From: Selaginella moellendorffii
Lineage: Eukaryota > Streptophyta > Lycopodiopsida > Selaginellales > Selaginellaceae
Reading direction: 5' to 3'
DNA length: 49,197 bases
NCBI RefSeq assembly: GCF_000143415.4
Contig: NW_003314381.1
Location: forward strand, 241,502-290,698
The position numbers and the translations under genes were made by a program. A model generated the notes under the pieces. The model was not told the origin of the DNA. It saw nothing but the letters and a program-made list of their open reading frames with translations, and made no database searches. Positions 45,780-49,197 of this stretch are shown here, in pieces; position 1 is the first letter of the stretch; each line of letters opens with the position of its first letter.

Positions 45780-46600
45780 TCTTGAATAGTGTTTAATAAA
45801 TTTTCAATAGTAGTTGCATAGCCCCAAAAATGCCCTTAAATCATGTAAATTCAATAGTCATTCTCATTCCTAGATCGCTTGGATCTTTTCAGAGTCCATC
45901 TTGAGCCCATCCTTGCCCACCACATGCTTGAAAAACTTTACCTCTTGTTAAGCAAAGTCATATTTGCTATCTTTAGTATATAGCTGGTGTTCTTTTAATT
46001 TTTTAAACACCTTCATCAAGTGTTCAACAAACTCCTCTAGTGTCTTGCTATAGATCAAGATGTTATCAATGTAGATGACCACAAAATGATCTAGATAGGG
46101 TACAAAAATGTGGTTTATTAGCATTGAGAATGTCACTAATGCATTGCACAGCCCAAAGGGCATCAATAGAAACTTAAACCTTCCATACTTTGCTTAATAA
46201 GTTGTTTTCTCAACATCTTCCTTTGCTACCCAAATCTGGTAGTATCTTGATTTTAGGTCAATCCTCAAAAAATATTTCACCTTTCCCAACCTATTGAATA
46301 GGTTCTCAATCCTTCGTAAAGGGTATATGTTATTTTTTGTATACTTGTTGAGCAATTGAGCAACTAATAGTCTATGCACATGTGTATAGAGCCATCTTTC
46401 TTTTCATAAATAACACTAATGCCCTATATGGAAATTTGCTCAACCTAACATACCCTTTTTCCACTAACTTCTTAAGTTGGCACTTGAGCTCCTCAAGTTC
46501 TTTTTTGTTCAACTGATAGGGGGGATGAACCTTTGCTTTAGCACCCTCAACCAGCTCAATTTTATGTTCTATCGGTCATGCAAGGGGTAACCTCGCCAAT
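45780..46600 (-). pseudogene. E2 reverse transcriptase (decayed, YIDN)
   Basis: 46379-46194 reads YPLRRIENLFNRLGKVKYF and RIDLKSRYYQIWVAKEDVEK; 46166-45948 reads MPFGLCNALVTFSMLINH then FVVIYIDNILIYSKTLEE; further down come KFFKHVVGKDGLKMDSEKI and LRAFLGLCNYY. These are RT motifs 3-7 in order. The catalytic YxDD is YIDN (second Asp to Asn), and stops interrupt the frame. Confidence 0.92.
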
Positions 46601-46869
46601 AACTCTTTTGACATAGTATCTCAAAATTGGTTTAACACCTATTAGATCACTAAAGGTATTTCTTCTGTTCCCACCTTTTTGTTACTCCTCACTGAGAGTA
46701 AGCACAAAAATGTTGCCTTGGTTCCTTTAGTGAGTTATCCTTTTGTGGACACCAGGTTCATTTTGCCTTACCTTTAGATCTTGAGCCTCCACCCTAGATT
46801 GTTCTTCTCGAGCATTTACTAGTACCATAAGGTTCCTACTTTGTCCATGCAGAGATACCATAAACCGAT

Positions 46870-47120
46870 TGAATCAATCCATCATGAAGATCACGTCAAA
46901 TTCTACCATGTCTAATACGGTGAAATCTATGTCTACTTTCCATGTCCTTACTTCGACTCTTACTTGTCGAAGTACCTCATTCATGGTTTGGCTACCAAAA
47001 ACAAAACTCTATAGTCCTTAGTTCACCTAGCTGCTACATCATTAATCCGGCTTGTCGGACTATGTCTGCAACCATAAAATTATCTGAAGCACCTATGTCA
47101 ATAAATATCTTAATAAAGCT
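46870..47120 (-). pseudogene. E2 aspartic protease (decayed)
   Basis: The minus strand reads FIDIGASDNFMV near 47075-47110, equivalent to the D(S/T)GAS active site with Ile in place of Ser/Thr, and later MVEFDVIFMMD-stop-FNRF, equivalent to the family block YDVILGMDWL. One stop replaces Trp. Confidence 0.75.
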
Positions 47121-47249
47121 ACTTTTGAGTTTATCTCGGAGGGCTAGTAAATGTCTCAAATGACTCTCTACCAAAGTTGCTCGTGTAATGAGTAATTTTG
47201 AGCTAGGGACTGAATCACATACCTTAGTTTAGATTTCATTTGACTTAAT

Positions 47250-47950
47250 GGCCATATTGACTATGGCCTTCTTCAGGTAAGGACATTCCCTAAAAAAGTA
47301 TCCTGCTTCACTGCAGTTAAAGTATATATTGTTTCCCACGCTACTAACAGACTTAACCTTTTTATCAGTGGGTTTGTCCCTTTTCGCTTGACTCCCCCAT
47401 GTACTTGTTTATTGGCCATTGGATCTACTTTTCCAAAACTCTGAGGACTCATTCTTAGAGAAACTCTTCTTGAATTTCCCTTTGCCATATACCCCCCTTG
47501 GTTTGGCCCCTTTGCTAAACGAGGACCCTAACCATGTTGTGTTCCCCTTTTGCAAGTTATTATTGAAATGCACCTTAATAGTTATATTTAATGCTTCCTT
47601 ATAGTTGGTCGGGTTCCAACACATCACCTCATTTTGAGCCCAAGTCTGTAAGCCTGATATGAAGGCATATCCATGACAAGGATCCTCTTCACCATGAATA
47701 CATTCACATATTCTTGAATGGTTCTCGCCTACTTTCGCCTGCTTAGCTTATCCCTTAGGTGCAAAGTAGCATTTGGCAGAACATAAGTTGCACAAATCTT
47801 TGCCTTCACCATTTCCAAAGTGACCATTGATCTTTTGTTGGCCTTTATTGTTCTCCACCAAGACTTTGCATTATTTGTCAAGTATGGTTTTGCATATGGG
47901 ACGTTCTCCAAGCTTGGTAACTGCAATTCTCGGAAATAGTCTTTCATATT
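47250..47950 (-). pseudogene. E2 gag (decayed) with zinc-knuckle remnant
   Basis: 47947-47729 reads AKSWWRTIKANKRSMVTLEMVKAK-like gag core (TNNAKSWWR). A Lys/Ser-rich linker follows at 47627-47409. Near 47320-47270 the minus strand resembles a CCHC knuckle (YFNCSEAGYFFRECP in one frame). Frames are discontinuous. Confidence 0.75.
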
Positions 47951-48444
47951 GTAAAATCAATCCTCCACCACCTTATACTCGTTCACTCCCTTGAAGATCA
48001 ATGGGGGCTTTAGTTTGTATTTGGGAATTGACTAGGGGACTAATTCCACTTTGGTTTGTTCGACTTTGTTTGGTTCCACCTTAGTCCCCACCAAAGGGTC
48101 CACACCTTCTGCACTATTAACCTTTACAATCTTTTGCTTTTTCTTTCGCTTTTTGTCACACTTTAGCTTGTGGATGAGGGTCTCCAGCAAAGTATTGGTC
48201 TATATCAATTATCCTTCTAGAATGTCCAATCAAGCCTTGGATGACTGAACCTCTCCACCAAACTCTTGTTTGGAAGATTCCTCACTACAGTCTTCCTTGT
48301 GCAAGGATTCCTCATCTATAGCTTCTTGTTTGACTAGAGGTTCTAGTTCTGGAAGAGGTTCCATCTTCGCCTTGGTTCTCTTATAGCCTACCTTAGCCAT
48401 CTTTCAGCAATCTGCCTCTATCCTTTGCTAGAACTAAGGAAAAG

Positions 48445-48456
48445 GCTCTAATACCA
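48445..48456 (-). other. E2 primer-binding site, one mismatch
   Basis: Plus-strand GCTCTAATACCA differs from the initiator-Met tRNA end by one G to A. It lies three bases before the right LTR start at 48460, the same geometry as in E1. Confidence 0.85.
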
Positions 48457-48459
48457 AAT

Positions 48460-49197
48460 TATAAGCCATAAATTTTCCTTTCCAATTTGCTTGTTTAGTT
48501 TGTTTATCTGACCACCACGGCCTTGGCTTTTGTTAAATTCCCTCACCAAAGTTCCTGCCTATTGTACCAAGTTTTACTTGGTCCTACTTAATTTCAGCAA
48601 CTCACTACATGAGCAACAAAACGTTAGCCATCCATCCACAAATTCCTGAATTCTCTCCCAATCCCTCTCCCCAGATTAGATTAGACTTAAGGTTTGGCTA
48701 CACTCTCCACAAGCATAAGCAGCCAAGCACACCAATCCTTCAGGTTCCTAACATCCCTTGGTACAACAAGACTTAATCATAAAACCCTTTAAATCCCAAG
48801 CGTTAGATGCAACACTTGCTCCGAGACACTGGGAGGAAACACTATGGCCTAATGGCCTGGTATAGGTACCCCTACTCTCCTGAAGGGAAAGCCCAAGCCT
48901 TTAGGAAGGGTGAGGACCAATGAGCCTCAAGGTACTCAAGTGGGGCACCACTCCACATGAGCTGAGAGCACCATAGTTGGTTTCCCTTATGGGAGTGGGA
49001 GTTGCTCTTGAGCACTTTCTTAGGTTGCCCCTCTGACACCACCCAAGTCCATGCTCACTCCCACCCAAGGCCCCTAAGTCCCAGTCTCAACCTCAAGTCA
49101 GATTGGAAGCACCACTAGAGAGTTCCTTCAAAACTAGTTCCTAGACCTCACTATCCCTACTTATATTTTTGGAACCCCCTGCAGCCCCCCCCCCCCC
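48460..49197 (-). repeat. E2 5' LTR, partial (continues past window)
   Basis: It starts TATAAGCCATAAATTTTCC, aligned with TGTAAATCACAAATTTTTCC of the left LTR (first G mutated to A). Homology to the left LTR continues to the window edge, which falls in a C-rich run (13 C at 49185-49197) equivalent to the C-rich part near 33440. Confidence 0.85.

Larger units (their letters stand above)
32518..49197 (-). mobile_element. E2: Ty3/gypsy chromovirus, decayed, interrupted by E1, 5' LTR cut by window edge
   Basis: On the minus strand the order is 5' LTR (from beyond 49197 to 48460), primer-binding site, gag, protease, RT, RNase H, integrase, chromodomain, polypurine region, and 3' LTR (33845-32518). 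The interior is split at 34150/43634 by insertion of E1. The continuity argument is that 33846-34150 has the internal sequence expected just inside a 3' LTR, and the integrase/chromodomain end resumes at 43634. Coding parts contain many stops, and the RT motif is YIDN instead of YxDD, so E2 is dead. The chromodomain (IKWKGFPHYEATWE) marks the chromovirus clade, whose integration is guided to particular chromatin. The outer target duplication cannot be checked because the right LTR is incomplete. Confidence 0.88.

Noticed and set aside
49185-49197. Terminal poly-C run as a telomere or special end
   Set aside because: It is the C-rich part of the E2 LTR (compare 33430-33470) that happens to meet the window edge.

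Overview
This window looks like nuclear DNA of a land plant, most likely a lycophyte such as Selaginella. The inference rests on many very short spliceosomal introns (about 45-170 bp), a GPAT9 orthologue, zinc alcohol dehydrogenases, a PPR protein, decayed thioredoxin-f and ERECTA-like kinase genes, and chromodomain Ty3/gypsy elements. No bacterial feature, CRISPR array or rRNA gene was seen. The species assignment cannot be confirmed from the sequence alone.

Layout. 1-6.3 kb: a decayed hypothetical gene at the left edge, AT-rich DNA, a membrane-anchored protein with a mannose-binding-type (B-lectin) C-terminus (copy A), a thioredoxin-f pseudogene, a near-perfect 55-bp-arm palindrome and an ERECTA-like kinase pseudogene. 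6.5-15.2 kb: a compact island of four apparently intact genes, namely tandem ADH1 and ADH2 (both minus), a PPR gene divergent from ADH2 with 87 bp between start codons, and GPAT9 (plus). I resolved the introns by hand; each CDS stays in frame from start to stop. 15.2-28 kb: lectin copy B inverted, a Ty3/gypsy integrase remnant, three copies of an unrecognised protein family, and a scatter of fragments of the neighbouring ADH1, PPR and ADH2 genes that keep introns and flanks, so they are DNA-level duplications.

28-49 kb is almost wholly transposon. A 383-bp TRIM lies at 29.66-30.05 kb. From 32.5 kb to the end there is a nested structure. The outer element (E2) is a decayed autonomous chromovirus on the minus strand: left LTR 32518-33845, gag-protease-RT-RNase H-integrase-chromodomain, PBS, and a right LTR cut by the window edge. 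Into it, just inside its 3' LTR, a related non-coding LARD-like element (E1, 34151-43633) inserted in the same orientation, leaving the 5-bp target duplication CCTAC on both sides. Both families carry CTCGGACTC-type minisatellites in their LTRs. Those minisatellites create long meaningless open frames.

Common theme. The gene island is intact, while its surroundings decay in one style: nonsense codons mostly explained by C-to-T (or G-to-A) changes such as CGA to TGA, CAG to TAG and TGG to TAG/TGA. That is what deamination of methylated, silenced plant DNA would produce. I found no clear new multi-gene system. The least explained coding material is the B-lectin protein pair and the three-copy unknown family.
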